The position numbers were made by a program, and so were the translations under genes. This document shows, piece by piece, positions 44,034 through 56,500 of a DNA stretch of 64,000 bases. Source of the DNA: Corinectria fuckeliana. Taxonomy: Eukaryota; Ascomycota; Sordariomycetes; Hypocreales; Nectriaceae. The notes below the pieces were generated by a model. That model was not told the DNA's origin, made no database searches, and saw nothing but the letters and a program-made list of their open reading frames with translations. The first letter of the stretch is position 1. Each line of letters starts with the position of its first letter. The DNA is taken from contig WPDH01000064.1 of the NCBI GenBank assembly GCA_019137255.1, positions 715 to 64,714 on the forward strand. Direction: 5' to 3'.

Positions 44034-47000
44034 GTTGAAGAGGGTTTGCAGGGAGCGTCCTGTTCCTGTCGGTAAAGGGATGGATGCCAAGGATGAGAGA
44101 AAGTGGTCTCTTGGCCTTCTGGGAGGAGGTGGGAGATTGGGAGCTTTATGTATGCGTTCGAGCGAGTTGTCCGGATTGGGACGAGATAGACCAGGCGAGG
44201 AGGCTGCTTCCTGTGTGCCTTGGGTAGTCCTTCGGTCAGTCCCTGGTCGACCAACCACATGGATGGCGTTCTAGAATTACTCTTGGGTGTGGACGCCGTA
44301 GCGTCCCATCCTGGTCGCACCCGAAGCGACTCGAGGGAGGATGGCAGCCAGGCCGGGCGGCCCAAGTCGATTCATGGTGCACGACAGGGAGCCTAGCGGT
44401 ACGACCATGGACCGGGGTGAGTCCTCCAAGCATGCCTCCCTCGCAGAGTCTATCTCTCGATGTGTGTGGATGCGGATGTGACTAGGCCCGGGGCAGGTCG
44501 GTCCTTGGGGACTCCAAGCGTGCCTGCGTGGTAACTAGTCCGTCGCATACTACTACGGCACTACCGATATAGAGTCAGGCGCTCGCGCCGTATCAGGGTG
44601 GGGATCTTCAACAGCTTAGGCCTACACATAACGAGTACGTAGTAGTAGCAGTAGTAGCATGTTGCGTGGTGGCTTCGTTGCTATCTCGGTGCCGCTCGCG
44701 ATGGGCTCGATGGGGAGGCTAGACTGGCTAGTGGTAGCTCAGCCGTCTCGGTCTGAGCGAGTGTTCGAGAGCCTTGTGTCCAAAGCCTACCTTGCCAGGC
44801 ATACATAGTGCCATGGCCTCGGGCCTTTGCTGCCGGCTCTCTGCCGGTCCAACGACTCTCGACCCGGCCCCGTATCGGTTCTGCTTCTGCTTCTGGGCAA
44901 CGGTTCGGCGACGGCTTATCGTCCCTAACGATTAGTGCCAACTGGTGCTGGGCCCAAAACGCGTACAGCAATGCCATGGTCCATGAGAAAGTGTGCCGCG
45001 CGCACCACACACCTCTAGGGCAAGTCGGGCGAGCTCTGTCTCAGGTCTCGGATGGTTTAGGCCGTTGGGGGGGGGACTTCAGAAGTCCCTTTCCTCGCAT
45101 CCTCACTGCTTCCCTGCTGTTGCATGTGTTGTGTATGTGTGTTCGCACTGCGTAGCACAGTAGTGTCATTCTGCTACGGCACAGGCCCGGGGTAAGATTG
45201 ATCTTCCATAGCAATCGGGCACAGGACGCACCCGATGCCGCCATCACAACTTGCGTAGCGCTGCTGTGATTCGGTGCGCATGCTGCGAAGGAATCTAGTG
45301 CGATATCTGGTGGTGGCCAACCGTCAGGGCCTGAATCATGGCTCGATCCAGCCCTCGAGGGTGAACTAGACGATATTGCTTCGTGCAACCGCACGTACCA
45401 TACGGCGTGGTAGCGGCGGTAACCTGATGTCAGAAGCTCGAGACTGTGAGAGGGATTGGCCCTGAGGACAAGCCGCGGGTGGGACGACAGATTAGCTCTC
45501 GGCGGGACTTGGCTGCGGGTCTCACGCAAGTGGGTTGAAAACCTGAAAGCGGGCCCGCAGGTGCCTTGCACTTGCCTGCAGCTCGGGACTTGCATCAACA
45601 GAGGCTTAGAACCCCCGGGGAGGTAAGAAGCATAATCCTAATTGCCCCCCGGCTGTTGCTGCCCCCGGTGCTCTTGCCCACCAATTGCTGCTGCTGCTGC
45701 TGCTACGCTCTCACTCTGTTAAGCGCGTCTCAGGCGCCCCCCCCCCCCAAGGTCGTCCTCCAATCCCGCTGTCCACGTCAGCGACGATGCATACTATGTA
45801 AGCAAGCTGGGCCGGATCAGGAAGGTCTTCCGATCATCTTTTGCCCCCCTTCAAGTAGACGGGACGCGCAGAGCAGAGGATAGTTCTTCAATTTCCGGTG
45901 ATGCGATGCTATCACGACCCAAACATCCAAACATCCAAACATTTTGACGTAGCGAACCAGCATTTCAAGGATCTCCAAAAACGTGCCGTGCCTTGCAGGC
46001 CAAGAAACTTGGCACCTCGTTAACTCCCGTCTCGGCGGTTGCCAAGTCTACATCGCCCAGCATTCGAAGTTGAGATCTGCACTGCACACACTCACCATCT
46101 TGAGCGCCATCCCCGACGCCAAAGCTCCAACACCAACTCCAACTCCAACGTCAACGCCAACCTGCACTTGGAGATGTCTCCCCACAATGGCAACCCACCA
46201 AGCGCCTGCCCGGCTAGGCCATCCTCCCCCCCCCAAAGTCGCCCTCTCTCCGTGTTGTGGATCGCGTGCAAAATGGAAACACCGTTAGCTTCCACGCTAG
46301 AAGACTTCTAGAGTGAATCTAGACTCTCCGCCGTGTCATCCGAATGACGGTTGCTCCTTGGAGTCTTATCGCACTCGAATGTCCCTTGATTGGATGCTGT
46401 CATCCCGGTCCGCCACAGAGATAACCCTGGCGGATACAAGCGGATACTGATTCTGAATATGCGCACGGGTTATCGACCCGGGGGGCGTTGCTGTCTTCTT
46501 CTTGTCGGCCGTTGCCTCAAGGTACATACGCCACTAGAATTTCGCTTCTCACAGTTCCTGTCGTGTCATATCCGATTGGCGCCGTTCTCGACGGAACACT
46601 GCGAGCACATACATACTGTAAGCTATCTTCGGCGACCCCTTGATTGGGTCAATGCGTTTTAAGTGGCGGCAGGAAAACGGCTCAGGTCTTGCCCGTCTCT
46701 CTCCGGGTCGAACTCCTCACCGCGTTCCCCTCACGAGAAACGCTTTCGCTGTTGCAGGCCAAGCCTTGGCTTCGTGAGGCTCAAAAGTCTGGGCGAAGAC
46801 TTGGCTTCTTGGCCTCTGGGGTCCAACGCAAGACCCTCGCTCGGGCCCGCGCCCACGGCTCCATCGCATCTCAAGATATCCCCAGACTTTGGCTGAAGCT
46901 CCTGGATTCCATTACGAGACGAAATCCAACCCCAGATAGTCCATCCAGATCGCTCCCCATCTAATAGGCCTCGGCGCCCGTCCGTCACAGGCATGGGACA

Positions 47001-47870
47001 CGAGAGCAACCACCGTGCTTCACAGCTATTTTATCGAAGCCAGGAACATGTACGTAATCACAGAAGCCGACGGCTCCAATTACACCTACTGCACTAGCCC
47101 TTTGAAGAAGGTGGATACGGACGACTCCTCGACGGTGCGGAGAAGCATCTCATACGCTCTCCACTCGGCCAGTCGAGGGGGGCTGTTCCTCAGCTTCATA
47201 GGCAACATGGGCCAGGCTTGGACCACTATGGCATGATCCAAGATCCAGCGTGTGATCGCCGCCCATCCCTGCTACTCGCAAACAGCTACCTAGGCGCCGA
47301 ACTTGGCCTGTCCGTTGGGAATAGTGTGCCCGTGTCATTTACGGGTACCGTCGCTTTTGGAGTTTGACTTCAATGATTCACCCCCCCCCTTTTCAGAAAC
47401 ATCAATAAGGCTAGGTGCCCTGGACTGCGCGACATATCGTTTCTGACTGGGTGACGGTTGCGCCGGCGGGTGGAAACGAAATAGTCCTGTCTTAGCAGCT
47501 ATTGCAACTCGCATCGAACCATCATCAGCTTCCCGAATCGTCCTCGTCCCATGGATAGTTTAATCTCATCGTCTCGCTTGCTCTGCATCGGGTCAGACCC
47601 ATCAGATCGCATGATATTCTCCATATTCCGTCTATTCGGTATGGTCGCTTCCGCTCCGCAGGGGCCGTACATGCTAGCTGGAAGACCAACTACTTTGAGA
47701 ATCGCCGCGGGAACCATCAGAGGCAAGTTCAGGTCTTGCTCAGTTTGAACCTTAGCCTTATGCCCACGAGCTATCGTAAGCCCCCGTACGGAGCATTTTG
47801 CTCCACCTCCATTTATCTGCCTCCCTATTAGGGTGTAGTCGGTTGCTCTCGCGTCGTAGGTCCCGTTTCT
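44034..47870. other. Gene-free 3.8-kb region
   Basis: The permease promoter lies at the left end and the TTI1 3' flank at the right. In between I find no supported gene. There are imperfect CTG, TAG/CAG and CCAACT-type microsatellites (about 44639-44657, 45689-45702, 46128-46161) and a C-run at 45739-45748. A non-coding RNA or small gene cannot be excluded. Confidence 0.45.
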
Positions 47871-50800
47871 TCACTGGTGCCTCTCCATCTCGACAAACTC
47901 GACACCAGTCTGGTTGGTTTGTTCAGGTGTCGGTAGCCATTCGACGGCTCCTCGCTCGTACCGCGCCAGCCATACCGCGTCTCCATTGACAGCCTCCAGT
48001 GCATCCCGCACCTGCTTGTTACGTTCAAGAGCCTCTGAGAGGAGATCTAGAACCTCATCGAACATATCTTCGTCCACGTGGACATACGATACCATAGCCG
48101 TCAATAGCTCGACTGTCGCCTCCCAGATTTTGGCAGGAGATGCAAACTGACCCAGTCCACCAGACTGGTCACCGGAGTATGAGCTGACTTCCTTCAACGA
48201 AATATTGCCACCGAGGCCATCGCTGCCGCGAGATGGAATCAGTATTTGCTTGCTACCGCTAACGGGGCCCATAATTTTACCACGATCCCCATGGGGTCGA
48301 GGGCGATCCGAAGCACTGGAAGCTTGGCGCTTTGCCTTACGACACCAGTCTTTGAGCCAATCATGCCATTCAGTTTTGAACCGGGAGACGAGAAAATCCC
48401 CCGCGGCAGCACAAAGACCTGACAGCGCGTGACATGCTTCGATCGTGATGAACGTCTCGGGGTCATGAAGCCTGTCGATTACGACCGGCCAGATGGCGTT
48501 GACGAGGGGCAAGAAGTCGTCTTCATCAGGAGACAAGGCTACAGATGCCGTCGTGAGTAGCTCCAGCAGTGACCTTCGCAGCGTGGGTGTGGGAGATGTC
48601 AAGTAGTGCTGGGTCAGGTTCGCCACACGCAGGAGCAGCCGGTATGTTGGCGAGTTTAGGGGTTTCTCCTCTTCCGGCGCATCCGGAGTGCTTTCCTCCC
48701 GGGCATCTTTGGCCTCGTTCTTCCATGGTGTTGTTGGATGGCCAGAGATCTTCGGAAGATCTTCGTCTATCGCTTGTTCCTTTCTCTTTTCCAGCGTTTC
48801 CAAAAGACTTGAGATTCCAATTGCCTTTGGGGGTTTTCTCCGATGGTCCACCTTTGCGGTCTTCTGATGCTCAAGGAGGAGCATATCTGACTGGACACCT
48901 TGGTCAACCACCTCCTTCAGCACCGTAAAGAGACTCTCCACAAATACAGGATAGCCGTGATAGTTTTCGAGGGCCGCAAAGACCGACTCAATCACGTCGT
49001 CGAGATATGGAACCAGTCGAGGTCCCGCAAGCCGTATCATCATTGTCAAGACGTTGATGGACGCTGGCGAGATGTCGAGGGTGTTCAACCTGAGTGAGAC
49101 CGAGTTGACCATATAGTCGACATTGTCGATAATGAGCTCTGAAACGTTTGAATATCCGCACGATGCGGCGAGACTGTTCAGTGTGATTATGGCATGCTTT
49201 TGCAATCCTTGGTTCTTCGAGCCCAGAAACGTTGCTATCGGAAATAGTACGTCGATGAGCTCGGGGCGGAATGACACTCCAGATTTTTGGGCGGTATAAG
49301 CAGTAATTTCAAGAGCTAGTGCTTCCAAACGCCAGTCGACGGGCTCTACATCCGAGTGGCGGTCGAGAATTTGCACTGAAGTCGAGTAGAGCTCATCAAA
49401 GACGACGTTAAAATCTTCGGTCGGCTCGGTCAACGACGATAAATCCAAGAACATGTCGTCTTCTGCGGAGGAGGCATGACTTGCTTTGCAGAGCTGAAAG
49501 CAAAGCCAGAGCGAAGCGACTTGGCCGAGGGAGGTCGACTCTTGCACTTGTTCTAGCATGCTGCTTGCGAGTCTTGTTTGCTGAGAGGACGAGCCGAGGA
49601 ATCCAACAAGGGACATCATCTCGATTCGTACTCTCTTTTGGCTTTCGGCGGGTAGGAGAACCGGAGGGTAGTGCAGGTCCAGGTGCTCAGCTGTAGAATC
49701 ACTCCCGCCGATGAGCCGTATGTTGATGTTCTCGTCCAGCTGGGTGAATTTTGATCCCTGGGCAAGCGAAACGACGCTGTCCGTCAGTGTGCTCGAGATC
49801 GAGTCTTCCAGAGTAGACGATTCGATATGCAGGCTCTTGAGCAGTCTAAGACCCTTCAGGAGGTTGTGTATTGCGTGTTGCTTTACATCCTCGTCGCCTG
49901 CTTGCGTTATCCGTGGTAGACTAGACATCCAATTGTAGGTCGTCGTTTTTACGGTCTCGCCAAGCTCTGGATAGATGCTCACGAGATGCTGTAAACTCGT
50001 TTCAGTCCAAGAAATCTTGCTTCCATCCTCATCGAGAATCATCGCCGTCTCGACCAAGAATGTTGTGCAGTTCTCCAAGGTCTTGTGACACTCATCCAGG
50101 AGGATGACGCACAGTTTTCTCAATGAATTCTTGACATCGGCCGATTCTTGCAGCCGTAACTTCAAAATTGTCGAAAGAGCTCGCTTAACTTGAGAAACGG
50201 TGGCCTTGAGCCAGGCTGGAGTGAGGGCTTTTCCTTTCTGCGTCTCGTCTGGTTCCTCCGTCTCGGCCTTGGCGAGAATGGACCTGGTTCTTAGATCCGA
50301 GAGCACGCGCGTCAACACTAAGCTCACGGTATCGATGCATTTCGCGAGAACATTCTTCTTATACCTAGCGGGTGTTGATGATACCTTGGCTAGAGACGAT
50401 ATCGTCCCGGGGAGGAAGCTAGCCAAGGCCTCATGCTCCTTGACAGTGTTATACACTGCTTGCAGGGCGCGCAAAGCCTCTTGCTGTATCTGAGATGTAG
50501 GGCCGTCGACTACTCCGTCCAGCATAACACTAACGCTGTGGCCCAGCGCAGGTATCGTGTCTGCTTCGGAGAGACCGGCAGCTGCTTTGGGGGATAAGCT
50601 AGCCGTAGTGAGCAGGGCGGTCAGCCCACGGAACGCTTCGAGGACAGTCTCCTCATCCACCGAGCGCTTTTCAGTAGACCCCGGAGTTCCATCGACAATG
50701 AATGTCAGGAGACTCAGAATCTGCTGCACCAGCTGAGCAGATATTTTTGACTTCCACCCATAGATGATGAGAACAGTAAGGCATTTGAGGCAGTTCTCGA

Positions 50801-51041
50801 TCAAAGACATAGGATATCTGTCCATCTGACGGAAGATGTGATAGAGTGGAAAGAAGACATATTCTGCCAGTTTGTCGTCCAGAGCCGTCGGGTTTCGCTG
50901 GATCTGATCATTGAGAATGTCCAAGACGCGACCCGTAACCTCGTTAAGCTGACGAGTGGCTGCAGGGCCATCGGGTTCCCGGATGGCCAACTGGCTTACT
51001 TTGACACACCATGGCTTGAGCTGAATAGGCGTCAGGACCAT
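47871..51041 (-). CDS. TTI1: TTI1-type HEAT-repeat protein of the TTT complex
   Basis: One long exon of 1,056 residues. Tti1 joins Tel2 and Tti2 in the TTT complex, an Hsp90 co-chaperone that stabilises the PI3K-like kinases (TOR, ATM/ATR, DNA-PK, Tra1). The sequence is almost wholly helical HEAT-type repeats. The N-terminus (KPWCVKVSQLAIREPD and EYVFFPLYHIFRQMDRYPMS) and the segment ENCLKCLTVLIIYGWKSKIS match the fungal family. A disordered, charged linker at about 770-800 (APEEEKPLNSPTYRLLLRVA follows it) is a usual place for CK2-dependent regulation in this family, which is inference. Length agrees with fungal Tti1. No intron is needed. Confidence 0.88.
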   Translation of the reverse strand: MVLTPIQLKPWCVKVSQLAIREPDGPAATRQLNEVTGRVLDILNDQIQRNPTALDDKLAEYVFFPLYHIFRQMDRYPMSLIENCLKCLTVLIIYGWKSKISAQLVQQILSLLTFIVDGTPGSTEKRSVDEETVLEAFRGLTALLTTASLSPKAAAGLSEADTIPALGHSVSVMLDGVVDGPTSQIQQEALRALQAVYNTVKEHEALASFLPGTISSLAKVSSTPARYKKNVLAKCIDTVSLVLTRVLSDLRTRSILAKAETEEPDETQKGKALTPAWLKATVSQVKRALSTILKLRLQESADVKNSLRKLCVILLDECHKTLENCTTFLVETAMILDEDGSKISWTETSLQHLVSIYPELGETVKTTTYNWMSSLPRITQAGDEDVKQHAIHNLLKGLRLLKSLHIESSTLEDSISSTLTDSVVSLAQGSKFTQLDENINIRLIGGSDSTAEHLDLHYPPVLLPAESQKRVRIEMMSLVGFLGSSSQQTRLASSMLEQVQESTSLGQVASLWLCFQLCKASHASSAEDDMFLDLSSLTEPTEDFNVVFDELYSTSVQILDRHSDVEPVDWRLEALALEITAYTAQKSGVSFRPELIDVLFPIATFLGSKNQGLQKHAIITLNSLAASCGYSNVSELIIDNVDYMVNSVSLRLNTLDISPASINVLTMMIRLAGPRLVPYLDDVIESVFAALENYHGYPVFVESLFTVLKEVVDQGVQSDMLLLEHQKTAKVDHRRKPPKAIGISSLLETLEKRKEQAIDEDLPKISGHPTTPWKNEAKDAREESTPDAPEEEKPLNSPTYRLLLRVANLTQHYLTSPTPTLRRSLLELLTTASVALSPDEDDFLPLVNAIWPVVIDRLHDPETFITIEACHALSGLCAAAGDFLVSRFKTEWHDWLKDWCRKAKRQASSASDRPRPHGDRGKIMGPVSGSKQILIPSRGSDGLGGNISLKEVSSYSGDQSGGLGQFASPAKIWEATVELLTAMVSYVHVDEDMFDEVLDLLSEALERNKQVRDALEAVNGDAVWLARYERGAVEWLPTPEQTNQTGVEFVEMERHQ

Positions 51042-51713
51042 GGTTCTATCAAGAGAAGGGCAAGGTCACCGACCTTTTGGAAGAACTCGTTCCTCTCTTG
51101 GCTATTGGAAGTTGATTCCATCGTGGTCGGAAGCCAATGCTTCTCGTTTGGCTACACGCGCATGTTCTTCCTCATTAGGTACCCAAAGCTGAGCCGAGAA
51201 GGAAGTGAACAAAGAACTCGTGTTGAATACGGTGTCCCTTTCGTCAGGGCGTACTGTAGTCTCCTCTGGGTCTGGTTGCTGAGCGGTGGAAGTTATGTAA
51301 TGAGATGTTCTGCCTGGAGTTCCTAGTTTGGTGGAGAGCATGCCGTTAGGGGACCCAGAAAAAAACCCACAGTGCGCTTGTGCTCTGGCGACTGTACAAT
51401 GAAAGTTGCCTTCCCATTGTTAGCGAGCTGTAAGCTGCCCCGCATCATCATGTGTGCCCCGCGCGATCTTGCAATTACGTAGCTCCTTGAGTCTTCTACA
51501 TGGTTAAATACTAAGTATCGCCATAACATAAGTTGTCGATTTACCCCATGTAAGCCATTTTGCTACACATCTCATACTACGGTTGAAACTAAATTACTGA
51601 ACGAGCAGATCGAGAGGTCTCCGAGCGCAGCAGGAACTCACACATAGCTCAATTGACCCCCAAAGCTTGAGTGGCGGGTTACGAGTAACACCATCCACGT
51701 CAACACAATTACT
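51042..51713. promoter_or_regulatory. Shared divergent promoter region (TTI1 / DUF1749 hydrolase)
   Basis: 672 bases between two divergent start codons. It must contain both promoters. No TATA box or specific factor site is claimed, and no coding sequence is convincing in it. Confidence 0.5.
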
Positions 51714-52706
51714 ATGTCTCCTCCATCGGGCCCTTTTTCAGTGGTCGTCCATCCTTACGACTCTCCAGTTCGAGGGTCGTGCGCGTACGAACTTGGACCT
51801 GAATCAGCTCGCAATGCCCTTGTTGTCATTGGCGGTCTCGGCGACGGCCCGCATACTCTCCCCTCAATCCGCACCGTGGCAAAACACCTAGAGGATACTC
51901 AAGGCTTGAGCTACTCTGTATTCGAATTCCGAACGAGGAGTTCGTTTATTGGGTTTGGGACGTCCAGCCTGACCAACGACGTGGCCGATATATCTGCTCT
52001 TGTCAGGTACCTCAGAGGGCTCGATAGGGAGAGAATCGTCTTGTTGGGCCATTCCACCGGCTGCCAGGTATGTTTACCTTGCTACTTTTGTGTGCAGACT
52101 ACAGATGTTGATGAGTGCACCAGGACTGCATAGAGTACGCAGACTACGCTAAGCATGGCAATGAGCCGGTAGATGGTTTCATTATGCAAGGTTGTGTCTC
52201 AGACAGGGACGCCATGGAGCTTGTGATGCCTGAACCCCAGCCAAGTCTGGACCTGGCGGCTAAGATGATTACTGAAGGGAGGGCAGACGACGTCATGCCC
52301 AACAACATGGTGCCCGCTGTAATCGGTGCTCCTATGTCTGCCTATCGGTTCCAGTCTCTTGTTAGCAAAAGGTACGATACTCTCAAAATGTTTCTGCACC
52401 TAGGATAACTGACCTGCGAATAGGGGCGACGATGACTACTTCTCTGAAGACCTCGACGCTGAGACGGTTTCGAGGTTTTGGGCAAGGTTCCAGAAGCCTG
52501 TCCTAGCGCTGCACTCGAGCAATGATGAGTTTGTGCCTGAGCGAGTTGACCAGGCAGTTTTGAACAAGAGATATCGGGACGCAAGCCCCATGGTGAGCTC
52601 TCTATCGGGATTGATTCCAGGAGCCAGCCACACGGTCGCCGAGCCCGACGCGCAAGAATGGTTTGCAAAGAGAATTGCTAAATTCTTGGGCACTCTTGAA
52701 AAGTGA
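51714..52706 (+). CDS. DUF1749-type alpha/beta hydrolase
   Basis: Three exons (51714-52067, 52124-52371, 52424-52706) encode 294 residues. A nucleophile elbow GHSTG (Ser114), an acid in HSSNDEFVP (Asp235) and GASHTV (His270) make a plausible catalytic triad. The RGDDDYFSEDL segment created by the second splice is typical of the fungal DUF1749/UPF0613 family. That family includes SidJ-like esterases that hydrolyse siderophores such as fusarinine C; the substrate here is unknown and no siderophore genes are nearby. No signal peptide, so probably cytosolic. The first intron falls four residues after the catalytic Ser. Joins are phase 0 and phase 2 with GT..AG borders. Confidence 0.88.
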
Positions 52707-53548
52707 TTTTCAGATACTGTCTTGAACCAGGTCATGGCTGTAGTCTTGTCTCGCTTTCAAGACAATTATTCAGCAAATCAGCCCTACTTAGCTTAGTAGC
52801 GTACATCAACGAATTAGAGGAACCCGATTTACAACTATCCCTTATTGCACGAGTAAGAACAAAGACCGGAAGCAGTGGGAATCATGCGCGTCATATCCCA
52901 AATTCGGATCGAAAACCTCCGGCTCCAGGGTAGGGTTTTCGGCTTTTTAGCGTATAATACTAGATACGCATGCGGTGTTCACCGCTAACGCCGGTCATCC
53001 CCCCAGTCCCCAGTGCGAATGCCCTAGAACGGCGCCGCAGCTCCCGCAAACCTATCCACTTCGGCCTGGCTCCAAGCTTACAAACAAATCGCCGGGCCTT
53101 CGACAAGTTTCTGCTCGACCTTGTCGGACGGTCGCCCAATCGTTTGCAAACCTTCCCCCCCATCACTTCGCTCCTTCGGATCTGGATCCGGATCTGGCGT
53201 CCTTTCCGCAATTCCTCACGCACTCCGAGCTAGGTAATTATACGAAAACGTGCTGTCGGTTGCTGCTGAGTGAATCACGAAACCCTTCGTCTGACGAAAT
53301 CTTGCGCCGGTTTCGCGGGACTCGGAGCTCCATACTACGTAAGGTAGCTCGCCTAGGCTCACCGCCGCCAAGGGGTCTGTCTGTCGACGCGCCATCCGCC
53401 GCAGCCTTGAGCTCTCGAGCTTCCGGCTTTCGGCTTCCTCCATCATAGCATGAGGTGACGAGTCGACCCTGTCGTCCTCACTCTCACCCTCACCCTCGCC
53501 CTCGCAACACCCCCCGACACCTTCCGACACCCTCGAGCTGGACCGACA
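52707..53548. other. Intergenic region
   Basis: 3' flank of the hydrolase and promoter/leader of the ABC transporter. C-rich, with CCCTCA-type repeats at 53480-53505. No gene seen. Confidence 0.6.
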
Positions 53549-56500
53549 ATGGCTTCCCACGACAGCCAAAAGGTCCTCTTCGAGACCGGATCCTTCTCCG
53601 GCTATCGGCCGCTCCGCGAGCTGGGGAGCAGCTATCTCTCCGCGTCAGCCTTCAAGCAGCCGCTCTGCGGGAATGAGGAGGGATGGGGCCCGATGAGCCC
53701 CTATCGATACGACTTCACGCCGTGCTTTATCGACGTCTGGATCGCTGCTGTTGCCGTCTTCGGTCTCTTCGTTGGCTTGCTCGCCGTTTGGTGGCTCCTC
53801 GTGAAGAAGCAGAAGCACGAAACCCAATCCAAGAACGTGCCCTTCTATCTCAAGCAGGTATGCGACATGTCACACCCGACCACCAATTGCGAATTGCGAA
53901 TTGCGAATTGTACACACCAGGCATATCAGTCATCAGTCAGCTAACTCGCAGTCCTACCTAGACCCTCCTCGCTATCATTATCGCCGACGTCGCCGTCCAG
54001 CTTGGCATCCAGATCGTCAACTACTCCAGTATTTGGTTTGGCGACTTCCGAGTATGGACCACCGCCTTGACGATCCTGTCGATGTTCGTTATATTCGCTA
54101 TCCAATGGCTTGAGCACTCCCGCATTCGGTACCCAAGCGGTGTCGCCCTGTTCTACTGGCTGTTTCTCCTCATTGCCTTTGCTGTCAAGCTGCGATCCCT
54201 CGTCTCGCAACAGCTCTACGAGACGAACCTGCCCTACTTCATCACGTACTGTGTTGGAGTTGGTCTCTCGCTTGTCGAGTTTCTCGCCGAGTGGCTGTGG
54301 CCTCGAAACGTTGGACCCAATGGATACGAGGCTATTGAGGAAGAGGACGAGTGCCCTGTCGAGTACGCCGACATCTTCTCTCAGCTCACCTTCTCCTGGA
54401 TGACCCCCCTGATGAGGTATGGTTACAAAGTCTTCCTCACCGAGGACGACCTGTGGGGCTTGGCCAAGAGCGACAAGACCAAGACCACTGGCTCAGCGTT
54501 TGAAAATGCCTGGCAATACGAACTGAAGCACCGCAAGAACCCGTCTCTATGGCTTGCCTTGTTCGGAGCTTATGGCGGTCCGTACTGTATGGCCGCCGTC
54601 TACAAGATTGGAAATGACGTCTCGCAATATATCCAGCCTCAGCTGCTCCGCCTGCTCATCGCCTTTGTTGCTTCGTACGGTAAAGACGAGACCCCGCAGC
54701 CCGTGGTCAAGGGAGCTGCCATTGCGCTCGCCATGTTCTCTTGCGCCGTCTTCCAGACTACCATGATCCACCAATACTTCCAACTCACTTTCGTTACGGG
54801 CATGCGCATCAAGGGTGGACTGGGCTCGGCCATCTATCGAAAGTCACTGCGACTGTCCAATGAAGGTCGATCTTCCAAAACCACAGGCGATATCGTCAAC
54901 TATATGGCTGTAGATGCCCAGCGACTCCAGGACCTCACCCAGTTTGCTCAGCAGGCATGGTCAGCCCCCTTCCAGATCACCATTTGCATGATCTCGCTTT
55001 ACAATCTCGTGGGATGGTCTATGATGGCCGGTATTGTTGTCATGGTCGTCATGATGCCCCTGCAGGGCTTCGTTGCCCGAATCATGAAGAACATGCAAAA
55101 GACCCAGATGAAGAACAAGGATGCTCGAAGCCGCTTGATCAACGAAATCATCACCAACATGAAGAGTATTAAGCTCTACGCTTGGGGTTCTGCTTTCATG
55201 AACAAGTTGAACTACGTCAGAAACGAGCAGGAGCTCAAGAATCTGCGAAAGATTGGTGCCACCCAGGCCTTTGCCAACTTCACCTGGACTACTGCGCCTT
55301 TCTTCGTGTCTTGCTCAACCTTTACTGTCTTTGTCCTCACCCAAGACCGACCTCTGAGCACCGATATTGTTTTCCCCGCCCTGGCACTCTTCAACCTTCT
55401 GACCTTCCCCTTGGCGGTTCTCCCCATGGTCATCACTGCTATCGTTGAGGCTTCTGTCGCTGTCGGACGACTGACTGGCTTCCTCACTGCCGAGGAGCTT
55501 CAGCCCAATGCCATCACGATCAAGCCTGCCCCCGACGAGCTCGGCGAAGAGACCGTCATCATCCGTGACGGAACCTTCTCCTGGAACCGACATGAGGACA
55601 AGAATGCTCTCAAGGACATCCACTTCACCGCCTATAAGGGTGAGCTCACATGTGTCGTTGGAAGAGTCGGGGCCGGAAAGTCTTCCTTCCTCCAGAGTAT
55701 TCTCGGAGATCTGTGGAAGGTTAAGGGATCTGTCGAAGTCAGAGGAACCGTTGCCTATGCTTCCCAGCAGACTTGGATCCTGAACGCCACGGTCAAAGAG
55801 AACATTGTTTTCGGATACCGATACGATACCGATTTCTACGAGAAGACTGTTGAGGCCTGCGCCCTTATGGACGACTTTGCTCAGCTTCCCGATGGAGACG
55901 AAACGGTTGTTGGCGAGCGAGGTATCTCTCTGAGTGGTGGTCAAAAGGCCCGCGTGTCTTTGGCTCGCGCTGTCTACGCTCGAGCTGATATTTACCTCCT
56001 CGACGATGTCCTTTCCGCGGTCGACTCTCACGTTGGCAAGCATATCATTGATAATGTTCTCGGACCTCGAGGTCTTCTGGCCTCGAAGACTCGCATCTTA
56101 GCCACAAATGCCATTGCTGTTCTTCGCGGCGCCAGCTTCGTCACCATGCTTAAGGACGGTGAAATTATCGAGAAGGGAACTTACAAGCAGCTTGTTGCGA
56201 TGAAGGGCCTCGTTAACGATATCCTGAAGACGGCCGGCCACGAGAATGGTAGTAACAGCAACAGCGAACCCAGCTCAAGCGCCTCTAGCAGCAAGGCTGC
56301 CACGATTGTTGAGCTCGACTCTAGCCAGGCCAAAGAGGAAATGGAAGAGGCCCAAGAGCGGGTTCCTGAGATGGCCCCTATCAAGACTGGACCTTCCTCC
56401 AAGCCCCGATCAAGCAGCATGGCCACTCTCCGCCGCGCTAGCACTGCCACTTTCCAAGGTCCCCGAGGAAAGCTAACGGATGAGGAGGTTGCCGGCAGCT

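Noticed and set aside
44725..44780. tRNA-like box A and box B words on the plus strand
   Set aside because: The T-stem does not pair and no acceptor stem can be built.
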